Shown piece after piece: positions 63,914 to 64,000 of a DNA stretch of 64,000 nucleotides; positions within the stretch are counted from its first letter, which is position 1; each line of letters opens with the position of its first letter. The translations under genes were made by a program, and so were the position numbers. The notes under the pieces are model-generated. The model searched no databases, was not told the DNA's origin, and was given only the letters and a program-made list of their open reading frames with translations. This DNA is from Pseudomonas sp. UBA4194 (GTDB taxonomy: Bacteria; Pseudomonadota; Gammaproteobacteria; Pseudomonadales; Pseudomonadaceae): NCBI RefSeq assembly GCF_002379585.1, contig NZ_DFUE01000010.1:172455-236454 (forward strand). Direction: 5' to 3'.

Positions 63914-64000
63914 AATCCGATGTGCCGGGTCGTGGATGTCACGATCAACCAGCGAATTCTTGATGCTTCTACTTAATAGACAAAACCCCCACCTGCTTTC

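Overview
The window reads as a Pseudomonas chromosome, most likely of the P. putida group. The evidence is gene content (gabD/gabT, a LapA-type giant adhesin with LapB/LapC/LapD/LapG, a small 'tryptophan synthase beta-like' protein typical of Pseudomonas), Pseudomonas-type REP sequences, and a 5S rRNA gene at the right edge.

Layout. (1) 1-2.6 kb: gabT (cut by the window edge) and gabD, minus strand. (2) 2.81-14.34 kb: an integrated element in a tRNA-Arg(CCG) gene, bounded by 106-bp direct repeats. It encodes a tyrosine recombinase, a cluster of very small winged-helix-like proteins (three intact, one apparently frameshifted), a serine resolvase, two HTH-type proteins, a probable HUH-type Rep/relaxase, a proteasome/HslV-like Ntn hydrolase, a HEPN-type protein, a membrane/ankyrin-like protein, a protein with a nucleoside-deoxyribosyltransferase/TIR-like C-terminus, a small membrane protein, and an XRE regulator broken by one extra T. 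The complete tRNA-Arg is regenerated at the right boundary. (3) 14.6-23.2 kb: core genes: a bestrophin-like channel, an alcohol dehydrogenase/quinone reductase, a five-gene efflux operon (MarR, FUSC pump, DUF1656, HlyD-type adaptor, NodT-type outer-membrane factor) and an O-acyltransferase. (4) 23.8-40.4 kb: lapC-lapB facing lapA across a 0.9-kb control region. LapA here has 3899 residues and 24 Ig-like repeats. (5) 40.4-56 kb: an exopolysaccharide locus whose glycosyltransferases match the xanthan/acetan gum set (GumD-, GumM-, GumH- and GumK-like), with Wza, Wzc, Wzx, Wzy, acyltransferase and outer-membrane barrel functions, a GH5 glycosidase and a GDP-mannose-forming enzyme. (6) 56-58.7 kb: lapD and lapG, which control LapA release through c-di-GMP. 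(7) 58.9-63.7 kb: a GntR regulator and an iron-responsive sigma/FecR/TonB-receptor set. (8) 63.8-63.9 kb: 5S rRNA, the end of an rRNA operon on the minus strand.

How it fits together. Regions 4-6 form one biofilm super-locus: the adhesin, its type I secretion machinery and its c-di-GMP-gated protease control flank a polysaccharide factory, so protein and sugar matrix components are physically linked. The LapE outer-membrane channel is not in the window. The island is the main accessory region. Its small cargo looks like a mix of replication/excision functions and probable defence or toxin functions. All functional calls come from reading motifs; no database search was run.
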